Below the pieces are notes generated by a model, which had not been told where the DNA came from, did no database searches, and saw only the letters and a list, made by a program, of their open reading frames with translations. A stretch of DNA of 64,000 nt from Faucicola sp048551375 (GTDB lineage: Bacteria > Pseudomonadota > Gammaproteobacteria > Pseudomonadales > Moraxellaceae): positions 124,001-188,000 of the forward strand of contig NZ_JBLYZJ010000003.1 in the NCBI RefSeq assembly GCF_048551375.1. The letters are read 5' to 3'. The translations under genes and the position numbers were made by a program. Positions 33,766 to 42,142 of the stretch are shown here, one piece after another (position 1 is the stretch's first letter; every line of letters starts with the position of its first letter).

Positions 33766-34785
33766 ATGACCACGTTAAAATCCCCTATGCCCCAACCCCT
33801 TGCTGATTATTTACACCAGTTGCATCAAGTTATCGTACCATTTTTGGTCGCTCAAGGGCTGACCCCTAACGCCATCAATGCTCGTGAAGCCCTTGCCAAT
33901 CTGACTCATACCTTTGTCACCGAAGCCCCCACGATGGCAAAAATCTTAGATACAGTGTTGCTCACGCCTAGCACCTTTCGAGGCTATCCAGTACCGCTTC
34001 GCTTGTTTATCCCCTCAACGCTTGCCCCTACGAATAAAGACAATCCCACCAACGTGCCAATCTTGGTGTTTTTTCATGGCGGTGGTGGCATGGCAGGCTC
34101 GGTGAGTGTGTATGATAAAATTTATAAAAAATTGGCAGATACCACTGGCTATCTGGTGGTCGCCCCAGAATATCGCCTTGCCCCAGAAAACCGCAATCCC
34201 TGTGCCATTGAGGATGCTCATGCCGTGTTGCAATTTTTAACACCGACCTTGCAAGCCTTGGGCTACCAAAATAACGGCACACTGATGATAGGCGGTGATA
34301 GTGGCGGTGGTGCGATTACCGCCACCTTGGTGCAAGACTGGCTTGCCAATAAAATTGACACCGATTTGGTGATTACCCATCAGTTATTGATTTATGCAGG
34401 GCTAGACTACACGCTATCACAGCCATCCATGCAAGAAAACGCCACAGGCTACCTACTTGAAACCAGTAAAGTGCAATGGTATTACGATAATTATTTTAAC
34501 CGTTATGATGATAGAGAATTGGCTTCGCCTTTTTGGACGGATTTGGCAACCTTGGCACACCACTCGCCCAACACCTTACCCAAAACATTAAATATTTCAG
34601 CAGGTTATGACCCATTGCGAGATGAGGATATTGGCTATCACGAGCAGTTATTAAAAGCAGGATTTGACAGCCAATGGGTGCATTTTGCCGATATGCCCCA
34701 TGCCTTTTTAAATATGGAAAATCTATGTGCCGAGCAATGTCAGCAAATGTATCAAGCGGTTGGGGATTTTGCGAAGAAATACTGA
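33766..34785 (+). CDS. Alpha/beta hydrolase, hormone-sensitive-lipase-like esterase
   Basis: A 339-residue cytoplasmic alpha/beta hydrolase of the fold-3 (HSL/GDXG) family. VFFHGGGGMAG (residues 102-111) is the oxyanion-hole HGGG motif. VVAPEYRLAPENRNP follows, and IGGDSGGGAI (175-184) carries the nucleophile Ser179 of the GDSGG type. The catalytic Asp is expected in GYDPLRDEDIGY and the His in MPHAFLNMEN near the C-terminus. Such enzymes hydrolyse short-chain carboxyl esters. There is no signal peptide. The gene stands alone, and a GGGCGTATGCCATACGCCC palindrome follows 13 bp after its stop and could act as a 3' hairpin. Confidence 0.9.
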   Translation: MTTLKSPMPQPLADYLHQLHQVIVPFLVAQGLTPNAINAREALANLTHTFVTEAPTMAKILDTVLLTPSTFRGYPVPLRLFIPSTLAPTNKDNPTNVPILVFFHGGGGMAGSVSVYDKIYKKLADTTGYLVVAPEYRLAPENRNPCAIEDAHAVLQFLTPTLQALGYQNNGTLMIGGDSGGGAITATLVQDWLANKIDTDLVITHQLLIYAGLDYTLSQPSMQENATGYLLETSKVQWYYDNYFNRYDDRELASPFWTDLATLAHHSPNTLPKTLNISAGYDPLRDEDIGYHEQLLKAGFDSQWVHFADMPHAFLNMENLCAEQCQQMYQAVGDFAKKY

Positions 34786-34797
34786 TAGTTAAAGCTG

Positions 34798-34816
34798 GGC
34801 GTATGCCATACGCCCA
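34798..34816. repeat. GGGCGTAT palindrome after the esterase
   Basis: GGGCGTATGCCATACGCCC, followed by ATACAA. It belongs to the dispersed REP-like family whose other copies are at 35691, 56061, 60357 and 63195. Confidence 0.7.
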
Positions 34817-34888
34817 TACAAGCTACCTAAGTTCAAAATAAGACTTGACGCAATCATATGATTTTAAAGTAGAATATTCTTAAGGTAA

Positions 34889-34944
34889 GGTGCGTCATAC
34901 GCACCTATTAAAGATGTTGCTTTTGAATGGTGCGTATGACGCAC
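34889..34944. repeat. Pair of GGTGCGT palindromes
   Basis: Two related palindromes, GGTGCGTCATACGCACC (34889-34905) and GGTGCGTATGACGCAC (34929-34944), 23 bp apart. They are variants of the GGGCGTAT family with a compensatory stem change (GGTGCGT for GGGGCGT), lying 3' of pseF. Confidence 0.6.
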
Positions 34945-34971
34945 TTTACACATGTAAATATGTTTGAAAAA

Positions 34972-35664
34972 TCAGAGATTTATGGATGTTGCTAGCGTTA
35001 ATTGTTTTAAACCAAATAATTGCTCGGCAAATTGCCAATCACTCTCATCATCAATATCCACCACGCTATATTTTGGCAACACAAACCCAGTCGCATGGCT
35101 ATGAATACGCTCTTCGGTCAGCCACGCCTGCCGACTACCCCAATAAAACTGCCCTGCATCATAATACGCATGGGGCAAATCTTGGGTGCGTACTTGTTCA
35201 TTTTGGCTAAACACAGACGTTAACTGATTCTCGGTATCCATCTTGAGTGAACGCAAAATATTCGATTCAAATTCCAACACAGGAAAGCAATATAAACTCG
35301 TTGATTTTTGCCAAATATCAAAGCTTTCAGTTAAAGCATTTGACGTTAATAACGGCGTACAAGGATACAGGCAACACACATTGACTTTTTCGGCAAAATC
35401 TTGCACTGCATGGCGAATCACTGCAACCGTAGTGGCATAATCATTGGCAAGTTCGACAGGTCTATCAATGACCTCTGCCCCATGTTGACGAGCGATTTCG
35501 GCAATTTCACCATCATCCGTGGACACGATAATTTTTTCAAATAATTGGCTATGCTTGGCGGTTTCGATGGCACGAGCAAGCATGGGTTTACCACAAAAAT
35601 CTTTGATATTTTTGCGAGGGATACGCTTACTACCGCCACGAGCAGGGATAATGCAGATATTCAT
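34972..35664 (-). CDS. pseF: Pseudaminic acid cytidylyltransferase PseF
   Basis: A 230-residue CMP-nonulosonate synthetase, which activates pseudaminic acid with CTP. The start MNICIIPARGGSKRIPRKN carries the nucleotide-binding ARGGSKRIPRKN motif, with FCGKPMLARAIE following. STDDGEIAEIARQHGAEVIDRPVELANDYATTV (region about 48-80) and CCLYPCTPLLTS are typical of PseF/NeuA. DLPHAYYDAGQFYWGS and VDIDDESDWQFAEQLF close the fold and the metal site. I prefer PseF to NeuA because the genes around it make pseudaminic acid. It lies downstream of pseC with a palindromic repeat in the 53-bp gap, and about 25 kb from pseI. Confidence 0.93.
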   Translation of the reverse strand: MNICIIPARGGSKRIPRKNIKDFCGKPMLARAIETAKHSQLFEKIIVSTDDGEIAEIARQHGAEVIDRPVELANDYATTVAVIRHAVQDFAEKVNVCCLYPCTPLLTSNALTESFDIWQKSTSLYCFPVLEFESNILRSLKMDTENQLTSVFSQNEQVRTQDLPHAYYDAGQFYWGSRQAWLTEERIHSHATGFVLPKYSVVDIDDESDWQFAEQLFGLKQLTLATSINL

Positions 35665-35690
35665 AATTGTCTTAATAGGCTATCTTAAAA

Positions 35691-35709
35691 GGGCGTATGC
35701 AATACGCCC
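35691..35709. repeat. GGGCGTAT palindrome between pseC and pseF
   Basis: GGGCGTATGCAATACGCCC followed by CTACT, inside the pseC-pseF intergenic gap. A transcript hairpin here could modulate the downstream gene or protect the pseC message. Confidence 0.7.
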
Positions 35710-35717
35710 CTACTGTT

Positions 35718-36950
35718 TTAAATTAAAGCTGTCTTTAACGCATTGACCACTTGGTCTTGCATTTCCTCAGTCAAATCATAATACAACGGCAAGCTAATTG
35801 CCCCTGCATAATACTGCTCGGCATTCGGAAAGTCACCCAACTTAAAGCCCATGTTTTGATAATACGGTTGAGTATGCACAGGAATATAATGCACATTCAC
35901 GCCAATATGTTGCTGACGTAGGCTGTCAAATACTTGTTTGCGAGTTTTGCCACTTTCCGTCTTAACTTGAATTGGATACAGATGCAAGCCTGAATAATGA
36001 CTTGGATTACGATACGGCAAAATAATCGGCAAATCTTTGAGCAATTCATCATAACGCTTGGCAAGCTGATGACGTTTGGCAACAAAAATATCAAGGTTTT
36101 CCATTTGGCTCACGCCCAACGCCCCTTGAAGCTCAGTCATACGGTAGTTAAAGCCCAAATCAATCTGCTGATAATACCAACCGCCATCCGACTCGTGCGT
36201 CATCAGACTGGCATCACGAGTTATCCCATGACTACGAAGCATCGACATTTTATCGGCTAATTCCTTATCATTGGTGACTGCCATACCACCCTCAGCCGTG
36301 GTGATGATTTTGACAGGATGAAAGCTAAACACGGTAATATCACTGTATTGGCAACTACCGATTGGTTTATCAGCATATTTACCACCAACCGCGTGTGACG
36401 CATCTTCGATGATGGCAAAACCATATTCTTGCGAAAGGGCGTGGATTTTTGCCATATTGCATGGCTCACCGCATAGATGTACAGGAATCACGATTTTTGG
36501 TAAACGGTTTTCTGCTTTTGCCAGTTTTAATTTAGCTTCCAGTGCCTCCACCGACATATTGAGCGTCACAGGGTCAATGTCGACAAAATCAACCTTTGCC
36601 CCACAATACAGCCCCACGTTACTAGAAGCGACAAAGGTAATCGGGCTAGTCCATAACCAATCACACTCACCTTCTTTGCCTTGACCCAATCCCAATGCAA
36701 GGCAAGCAATATGCAAAGCCGAAGTCGCACTATTCACCGCAATGCCGAAGCCTGCCCCACAATATTGGGAGAGTTTCTTTTCAAAATTAAGGACTTGCTC
36801 ACCTTGGGTCAAAAAGTCCGATTGCAACACAGCCACCACCGCATCAATATCGGCTTGGGTGATGTGCTGATGCCCATACGGAATTATGTAGTGAGCAGGG
36901 ATAAAGGTATGACCGTAAGAAATTTTTTGACTAATCGTATTGGTTGACAT
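35718..36950 (-). CDS. pseC: UDP-4-amino-sugar transaminase PseC
   Basis: A 410-residue PLP-dependent aminotransferase of the DegT/DnrJ/EryC1 family. It should convert the 4-keto product of PseB into UDP-4-amino-4,6-dideoxy-N-acetyl-beta-L-altrosamine. Evidence: YGHQHITQADIDAVVAVLQSDFLTQG (region about 25-50), FGIAVNSATSALHIA (PLP phosphate loop), FAIIEDASHAVGG (Asp to pyridine N), SFHPVKIITTAEGGMA with the catalytic Lys in HPVK, and GFNYRMTELQGALG. The HPVK motif and overall pattern match PseC. A long hydrophilic start of about 20 residues precedes the conserved part. PseB, the preceding enzyme, is not in the window. Confidence 0.93.
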   Translation of the reverse strand: MSTNTISQKISYGHTFIPAHYIIPYGHQHITQADIDAVVAVLQSDFLTQGEQVLNFEKKLSQYCGAGFGIAVNSATSALHIACLALGLGQGKEGECDWLWTSPITFVASSNVGLYCGAKVDFVDIDPVTLNMSVEALEAKLKLAKAENRLPKIVIPVHLCGEPCNMAKIHALSQEYGFAIIEDASHAVGGKYADKPIGSCQYSDITVFSFHPVKIITTAEGGMAVTNDKELADKMSMLRSHGITRDASLMTHESDGGWYYQQIDLGFNYRMTELQGALGVSQMENLDIFVAKRHQLAKRYDELLKDLPIILPYRNPSHYSGLHLYPIQVKTESGKTRKQVFDSLRQQHIGVNVHYIPVHTQPYYQNMGFKLGDFPNAEQYYAGAISLPLYYDLTEEMQDQVVNALKTALI

Positions 36951-37099
36951 ATAAGTCCTTAATTTATTTAGGAATCATTATAATCAATCCTAAATAGTAG
37001 TAAAAAATATTTATATTAAAGCAACAAGTCATATCTTCATAGGCGTTTATAATGGTAATCTTCTATTATTAACCATAAGACCTTTTGAGATATATCAAT

Positions 37100-37375
37100 C
37101 TAAAAATCATTCAGTAATTGTGTCATCTGTACATCTGGAGACCTAACAACCCATTCCTCTTTATCAATTTTTATCACAAAAAGACTATCATCGGCATCCA
37201 TAAAGTGTTTTAAAATGTTTGCTATTTGCACCGTACTGTACTTAGATTTGACGATATATATTGATTCATAAGGTCTTATCCATAGTCTTTTGAAAAATAA
37301 ATCCATATTTCTATGGATACCTTTTAAGCTATTCTCATCTTTAAGCTGAATATTAATTAAATAGTATTTAGACAT
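37100..37375 (-). CDS. Small SinR/Cas2-like ferredoxin-fold protein
   Basis: A 91-residue protein starting MSKYYLINIQLKDEN. The strand-helix-strand order (YYLINIQLK, a short helix, IRPYESIYIVKSKYSTVQIANILKHFMDADDSLFVIKIDKEEW as region about 34-76) resembles proteins annotated as SinR family, which share the Cas2/VapD-like ferredoxin fold. The typical W-x-x-x-ESTWLV strand is represented by LWIRPYESIYIV and the DxNDxLFVIxV strand by DADDSLFVIKI. No Cas genes or CRISPR repeats are nearby, so a CRISPR role is unlikely. It may be an orphan nuclease-like or toxin-like protein. It is flanked by AT-rich spacers and is probably independently transcribed. Confidence 0.6.
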   Translation of the reverse strand: MSKYYLINIQLKDENSLKGIHRNMDLFFKRLWIRPYESIYIVKSKYSTVQIANILKHFMDADDSLFVIKIDKEEWVVRSPDVQMTQLLNDF

Positions 37376-37601
37376 TGCGATTTCTTCCTAACCATAGTTT
37401 TTATCACACCTTTATTAAAACATGAATAAAATTTAGGCTCAATTTGAATCTGCCCAACAACTAAATAATAATGATGGATGAAGATAGTTGATTTTTCTTA
37501 TTTTTTATAAAATATTTTTACCATTCAAATTAGAATGATGACCTATCATTGTATATTTCAACCAATAAAAAGATGCCTTCAATTTATTAATATGGTCAAC
37601 T

Positions 37602-38882
37602 TTATCTTGCCCCAAAGCCTGTCATCATGGTTTGAATGGTTTTAAACACAATCAACATATCAAGGGCAAATGAAATATGCTTAATATAATAAAAATCGTA
37701 CTGTACTTTTAGGGCGGTTTCGTCCTCATTACCTGCATAGCCTTGGGTGACTTGGGCCCAACCCGAAATACCAGGTTTGACGATATGCCGATAATTATAA
37801 AACGGAATGGTTTTTTCAAATGCTTTTACAAAACTTAACTGCTCAGGTCGTGGACCAATTAGGCTCATGTCGCCTTTTAATACATTGATAAACTGCGGTA
37901 ATTCGTCAATCCGAGTTTTACGGATAAATTTACCGACTTTTGTCACCCTAGCATCATTTTCTTGAGCCAGTTTTGCCCCATGTTTTTCGGCATCAAATCG
38001 CATACTGCGAAATTTATAGATTTTAAACAGCTTACCGCCCTGTCCGACTCGCTCTTGCACAAAAATCACTTTTCCGGGGCTTTCAATGCGAATCAAAATC
38101 GCCGTGATGATACAAATAGGTAAAATCAAAGGTGCAGTCAATAAAACCACAATACTATCAAATACTTGCTTAAAGCATAAATATTGTGGTGACGGTAATA
38201 ACGACCCCAATTCATTTTCATACAAATGATGAATCGCCAGTCGCCCTGTCAAAGATTCAAACACTTGGCGATTATTATACACCGCTCGCCCTTGCAAGGT
38301 CTGCTCCGTCAAAAATAATTGCCATTGGTCATCGAGCATCGGTGATGACAAATCCGCCACGATGGCTTGCACATGGCGATGTTGCTCTGGTGTAAGGCTT
38401 GGGCTATCCAATCGCACCCAATGAATCTCGGAAGACGCATCAGGAAAGAGTTGTTCAAAATTTTGGCAATGCCCCAACGGAATATATGCCATTGATGGCT
38501 GAGAGGCTTTTTTCTCGATTAAATGGGATAAAAAGAAAAATATCGCCCCAATTAAGCCAGCAAATGTTAAGTAATACAGCGAATACCGCAAACGAAGCAC
38601 AATAATCACGCCTGCCAAAATCACTGCCACCGCCATTAAAATCGGCACAATATAACTTACCGACCGCCGACCCGGAAACTGAGCCAGTTTGTTAAGCCCC
38701 AAGGTTGCCAATATCACACCCAAAGTCGCCAATAGCATGCTATTGGATTGGGTTTCGATAAGATTATTTGACAATAACCGCCCTGTCCATCGCCACATCG
38801 CTGGCAATAGCACAATAATCACCCAAGCCACCAACAGCCGTATGGGCAAATAACGCCAAAGTCGAAGTAAAGATTGGGGCAT
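37602..38882 (-). CDS. Initiating undecaprenyl-phosphate sugar phosphotransferase
   Basis: A 426-residue polyprenyl-phosphate hexose-1-phosphate transferase of the WbaP/WcaJ type. The N-terminal half has about four membrane helices (residues 12-120). The C-terminal bacterial sugar transferase domain (about 230-426) begins KQVFDSIVVLLTAPLIL, the re-entrant helix, then VIFVQERVGQGGKLFKIYKFRSM and ARVTKVGKFIRKTRIDELPQ with the catalytic Asp-Glu pair, SLIGPRPEQ and KPGISGWAQV. It puts the first sugar phosphate on undecaprenyl phosphate at the cytoplasmic face. It follows the PglL-like ligase gene, so its lipid-linked product is probably what the 2.5-9.7 kb glycosyltransferases extend and Wzx flips. 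Confidence 0.9.
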   Translation of the reverse strand: MPQSLLRLWRYLPIRLLVAWVIIVLLPAMWRWTGRLLSNNLIETQSNSMLLATLGVILATLGLNKLAQFPGRRSVSYIVPILMAVAVILAGVIIVLRLRYSLYYLTFAGLIGAIFFFLSHLIEKKASQPSMAYIPLGHCQNFEQLFPDASSEIHWVRLDSPSLTPEQHRHVQAIVADLSSPMLDDQWQLFLTEQTLQGRAVYNNRQVFESLTGRLAIHHLYENELGSLLPSPQYLCFKQVFDSIVVLLTAPLILPICIITAILIRIESPGKVIFVQERVGQGGKLFKIYKFRSMRFDAEKHGAKLAQENDARVTKVGKFIRKTRIDELPQFINVLKGDMSLIGPRPEQLSFVKAFEKTIPFYNYRHIVKPGISGWAQVTQGYAGNEDETALKVQYDFYYIKHISFALDMLIVFKTIQTMMTGFGAR

Positions 38883-38902
38883 TGATGACCTATAAATTAA
38901 TA

Positions 38903-40777
38903 TTATTTCCCAGTTTCCAATCCTGTTTTACTCGGATTGGCTTTTCGCCATTGCACAAATTGGGTATATAAATCCCCAAAAGTCGCAGGGTCTCTATCAG
39001 CAAAATTTTCCAAATCGGTATCGACATTATCACAATCGGTCAAATCACGCACCATGATGCACGAAGCTTGGATTAGCTCAAATGCCTTGGCTTTATCACC
39101 TTGATAAGCATACAGTTGGGCATTAGCAAGCAAATTAAATTGTGAAGAATCCGAAGTCAAAACATCTTGAAAAATCTCACGTTTTTTATCCAGTTGGACG
39201 GCAGTTACAGGGGCTTGCATCGCCAAAATACGGTCATGGTAAGCACTAAAACCAAACACCCCTGCTTGATAATTCATCTTATTATCTTGGAATTGGTGAT
39301 TTTTATGGCTCACAAATTGGTCATAATTCAGATAATTTTCTGCCAAATAGGTGTTGGTATAAAATCCTGCACCGCCTGCCAATAGGCTTAATATACCCAT
39401 TACCCCGCAATTTAGCCATTTTTTTGGCAAAATCCGCCAATTTGACTGGTCAATCAGTGCCAAAAACAACGCAAATACCGCCAAATAGCGAAAATACCAA
39501 AGCGGATATTCCACACTGGCATATAATAAACTGGCAAGCACAAATGCCAATGCAATCGCACTCTCAGCACTGTGTCGCCAATGAATCGCTCGCAATAAAA
39601 TCCATACAATAGGCACAAAGCACAACGCACCCACCACGCCCAATTCTGCCAAAATCATGGTAAAAAAGTTGTGTGAATGGTCGGCAATTTCGGGCCATTT
39701 AAAATGTTGAGCATAATCCACACTGGCGGACATATAATGATTCCAGCCCACCCCTGTCCAAGGATGGTCGTGAAACATCATCATCGCACGTTCGCTTAAT
39801 GCACTGCGATTGCCCTGCCCACCTGCCATACGGCTCACCGCCCCAAGGCTATTGCCCCCAGCGGTATAATTGGCAATCCAACTCGTCCCCATATAATACA
39901 GCAAAAACATCACCCAGCCAAAGCCTGCCAATAAAAACTTCGACCGCCACGGTGACTGCTGGGCAAAAAAATACACCCCAATCACCGTCAACATCATCAC
40001 CAACCCTGCACGGCTCTGCGTCAACGCAAGCCCAATGGTAAAGCACACAAACAATACCATCAACCCAAAACGATATAGCTGACGGTAGCGACCCAAGGCG
40101 ATTTTTGGTAATGCAGAACTTGTTAAACGAGCATTTTTGCGAATAAAATCTTGGTTGATGGTATCCTTGCTAATATATTGACTAAAGGCTTGATGAAGCT
40201 GATAAATCACCCCACACAACGCCAATACAAAGCCATACGCCGTATGATTGGCTTGCCCAAAATTACCATCATAGCGATTGGGTTGGGCATTATCACGCAC
40301 AATGACCCAGCCTTTATAAAACCCTTGGTAATTCTGCATTTGGCTAAACTGAATAAAAAATGTCAATAATGCCATCACATACACAGCGATAAAAAAGCGG
40401 TTTAACAACTGTGACTTATCGGTGACATTACCTGCCACCATCGCCACCATCGCCACCATAAACAAGCAGGCTATCGGAAAAATCAACGCATCAGGGTATG
40501 CCAAAGTATGCAATAACGGCTGACAGCCCAACAACACCGCCAATGCCAGCCATGTCCCCACCGATAGGCTAATTTGGCGAATCGGATAATATAATAGAAA
40601 GCCAATCACACCCACCACAATCGGAAAAAAAGCCATCGCATTGACCAAAAAATCTCGCCCAAGCGGTGAATGCCAAGGGGCGAGATAACACAGCACTGCA
40701 AGCCCCATACATAGGGCAAACCAACGGCTATTATCATTATCGAGATGAGGGGCAGTGACTTGGGCGGACAGCGACAT
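38903..40777 (-). CDS. pglL: PglL/TfpO-like O-oligosaccharyltransferase
   Basis: A polytopic protein of about 624 residues, started at ATG 40777 (the frame's earlier TTG is less likely). It has about 11 membrane helices and the Wzy_C (O-antigen ligase/polymerase) signature: TQSRAGLVMMLTVIGVYFF, then a periplasmic loop with GNRSALSERAMMMFHDHPWTGVGWNHY (region about 310-336) and DHSHNFFTMILAELGVVGAL, where the histidines of HDHPW and HSHN are family hallmarks. A hydrophilic C-terminal domain of about 160 residues with TPR-like helices fits PglL proteins. Adjacency to tfpZ and a pilin gene supports pilin as acceptor. Neither pilin ends in the C-terminal serine used by TfpO enzymes, so a PglL-type internal site is more likely. 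Confidence 0.88.
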   Translation of the reverse strand: MSLSAQVTAPHLDNDNSRWFALCMGLAVLCYLAPWHSPLGRDFLVNAMAFFPIVVGVIGFLLYYPIRQISLSVGTWLALAVLLGCQPLLHTLAYPDALIFPIACLFMVAMVAMVAGNVTDKSQLLNRFFIAVYVMALLTFFIQFSQMQNYQGFYKGWVIVRDNAQPNRYDGNFGQANHTAYGFVLALCGVIYQLHQAFSQYISKDTINQDFIRKNARLTSSALPKIALGRYRQLYRFGLMVLFVCFTIGLALTQSRAGLVMMLTVIGVYFFAQQSPWRSKFLLAGFGWVMFLLYYMGTSWIANYTAGGNSLGAVSRMAGGQGNRSALSERAMMMFHDHPWTGVGWNHYMSASVDYAQHFKWPEIADHSHNFFTMILAELGVVGALCFVPIVWILLRAIHWRHSAESAIALAFVLASLLYASVEYPLWYFRYLAVFALFLALIDQSNWRILPKKWLNCGVMGILSLLAGGAGFYTNTYLAENYLNYDQFVSHKNHQFQDNKMNYQAGVFGFSAYHDRILAMQAPVTAVQLDKKREIFQDVLTSDSSQFNLLANAQLYAYQGDKAKAFELIQASCIMVRDLTDCDNVDTDLENFADRDPATFGDLYTQFVQWRKANPSKTGLETGK

Positions 40778-40791
40778 AAACAATTCCCAAA

Positions 40792-40827
40792 TAAAAAATG
40801 CTAAACGGGGTAGTTTAGCATTTTTTG
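40792..40827. terminator. Terminator between tfpZ and pglL
   Basis: The stem AAATGCTAAAC / GTTTAGCATTT with loop GGGGTA is flanked by A and T tracts. On the minus strand it separates tfpZ from the pglL-like gene, so pglL probably needs its own promoter or partial read-through. Confidence 0.85.
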
Positions 40828-40852
40828 TGTGATAGCAGATAGCACAAGAAGA

Positions 40853-41563
40853 CTATTTTTTGGTGGCAGTAATTTTATTAATCGCTACCACTGTCCCAAC
40901 ATGCTGACCTTGAGCATCAATTAAAATTAATGGCAAATCCATACTTGCCTCTGTCACGACTGGGAAATAACCAGTTGCAGTGGGGTAATTGGTTTTGATA
41001 GTTTGGTAAAAGGCTTTATCAAAACTTTCAACTTGCGTTAAAGATAACTTTTGTTTAAGTGCTTGTTGTGGATTATAAGGTAAGTATTTTGAAATTTGAT
41101 AAACCAAATTTTCGGTTTTATCATCGGTTGGAAGAAAGACCAATTTAGGTTTTAGCCAATTTTGTTCAAAAATGGATGGTGGCGTGACTTTCAACTCATT
41201 TTTGGGATTAGTAATAAATGCAGGCGAGATGGTATAAGCGGTATCTTTATAGATGGCTATCCAAGCAGGGCGAGCATTCGCAATACTCCACATCCCCCAA
41301 CCAAATGCCAAAAGCTGAATAATGACAATAACAGCTAAATCCATTTTGATGGTTTTTTTGCCTTTTTTATAGACCATAAAAGTCAGTAATGGTCCTAAAA
41401 TCAAATCAATACCTAGCATTAAAATAAAAATAGTCATCACGTTAAATAACGCAAAATAAGGATTGGGATACCAAATCAGAAAAATAATGCCTGAAGCAAT
41501 TAACATTAATAAAGCAGAGAGCAAAAAATGCGTTCCAAAAGCTTTTAATTTATCTTTAAACAT
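40853..41563 (-). CDS. tfpZ: TfpX/TfpZ family type IV pilin accessory protein
   Basis: A 236-residue membrane protein. Three hydrophobic helices occupy residues about 12-105, with family signatures FHLL-like GTHFLLSALLMLIASGIIFLIWYPNPYF (region 11-38), ILGPLLTFMVYKKGKKTIKMDLAVI and NARPAWIAIYKDTA. A periplasmic domain of about 130 residues follows. TfpX/TfpZ proteins are encoded beside particular pilin alleles in Pseudomonas and help assembly of those pilins. Here it is 19 bp downstream of a pilin gene, the same arrangement. It is not a glycosyltransferase by sequence. The name follows the family; which of TfpX or TfpZ fits better I cannot say. Confidence 0.88.
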   Translation of the reverse strand: MFKDKLKAFGTHFLLSALLMLIASGIIFLIWYPNPYFALFNVMTIFILMLGIDLILGPLLTFMVYKKGKKTIKMDLAVIVIIQLLAFGWGMWSIANARPAWIAIYKDTAYTISPAFITNPKNELKVTPPSIFEQNWLKPKLVFLPTDDKTENLVYQISKYLPYNPQQALKQKLSLTQVESFDKAFYQTIKTNYPTATGYFPVVTEASMDLPLILIDAQGQHVGTVVAINKITATKK

Positions 41564-41582
41564 ATTATTTTATACACTTTCA

Positions 41583-42077
41583 TCAGTTAATTGAATTATC
41601 AAACATACAATTTGATGGTAGATACTGGGCATCTATATTTGATTTACATACCCAAGAGTCATCTAATAATCGTTGCCATATCACTTTTTTTCCTTGCAAC
41701 TGCCCAGATGCCCCTGTAGAAACTGTCGCAACAATCGTTGAATCACGAGTTAAAGGATTGCTGATTTGTGCAACACCTGTATTATGAGGCAAGGTTAAGC
41801 CAACTTGTGAACTACCAGATATTAAAGTGGAACCTGTGGCTCGTGGGTCGCACTCATTCCTTTGAAGTCCAATATTGATTCTACCTGTTTGAAAACATTC
41901 CTCTACAGAGAGCTTTAACATACTCACCTCATAAGTTAATCGACTTGCTTGTGTTTTTACCACAAATTGTTGATATTGTGGCACGGCAATAGCCGCTAAA
42001 ATACCAACAATCGCAACCACTATCATTAGCTCAATTAACGTAAAACCACGCTGTGTATAAGAACTATGTTGGGGCAT
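41583..42077 (-). CDS. Second type IV pilin (PilA-like)
   Basis: A 164-residue class IVa prepilin with an 11-residue leader ending in Gly (MPQHSSYTQRG), cleaved before FTLIELMIVVAIVGILAAIAVP. The mature protein has Phe1 and Glu5. The C-terminus carries the disulfide loop typical of major pilins, WVCKSNIDAQYLPSNC, plus another cysteine pair near residues 52 and 67 (EECFQTG, RNECDPR). It is 36% to 40% like the 45793 pilin by eye only in the N-terminal helix; the head differs strongly. No sigma-54 site is visible upstream, so expression may depend on read-through from the cassette above. It lies directly upstream of tfpZ, suggesting the two are functionally paired. Confidence 0.9.
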   Translation of the reverse strand: MPQHSSYTQRGFTLIELMIVVAIVGILAAIAVPQYQQFVVKTQASRLTYEVSMLKLSVEECFQTGRINIGLQRNECDPRATGSTLISGSSQVGLTLPHNTGVAQISNPLTRDSTIVATVSTGASGQLQGKKVIWQRLLDDSWVCKSNIDAQYLPSNCMFDNSIN

Positions 42078-42142
42078 AATGAATCCAAATTTAACGGAAA
42101 TAATCGAATATTTAATGCAGTTTTCATACCAGCTTTCTATCG

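Noticed and set aside
37100..37375. CRISPR-Cas remnant around the Cas2-like protein
   Set aside because: No direct-repeat array and no cas gene are visible anywhere in the window.
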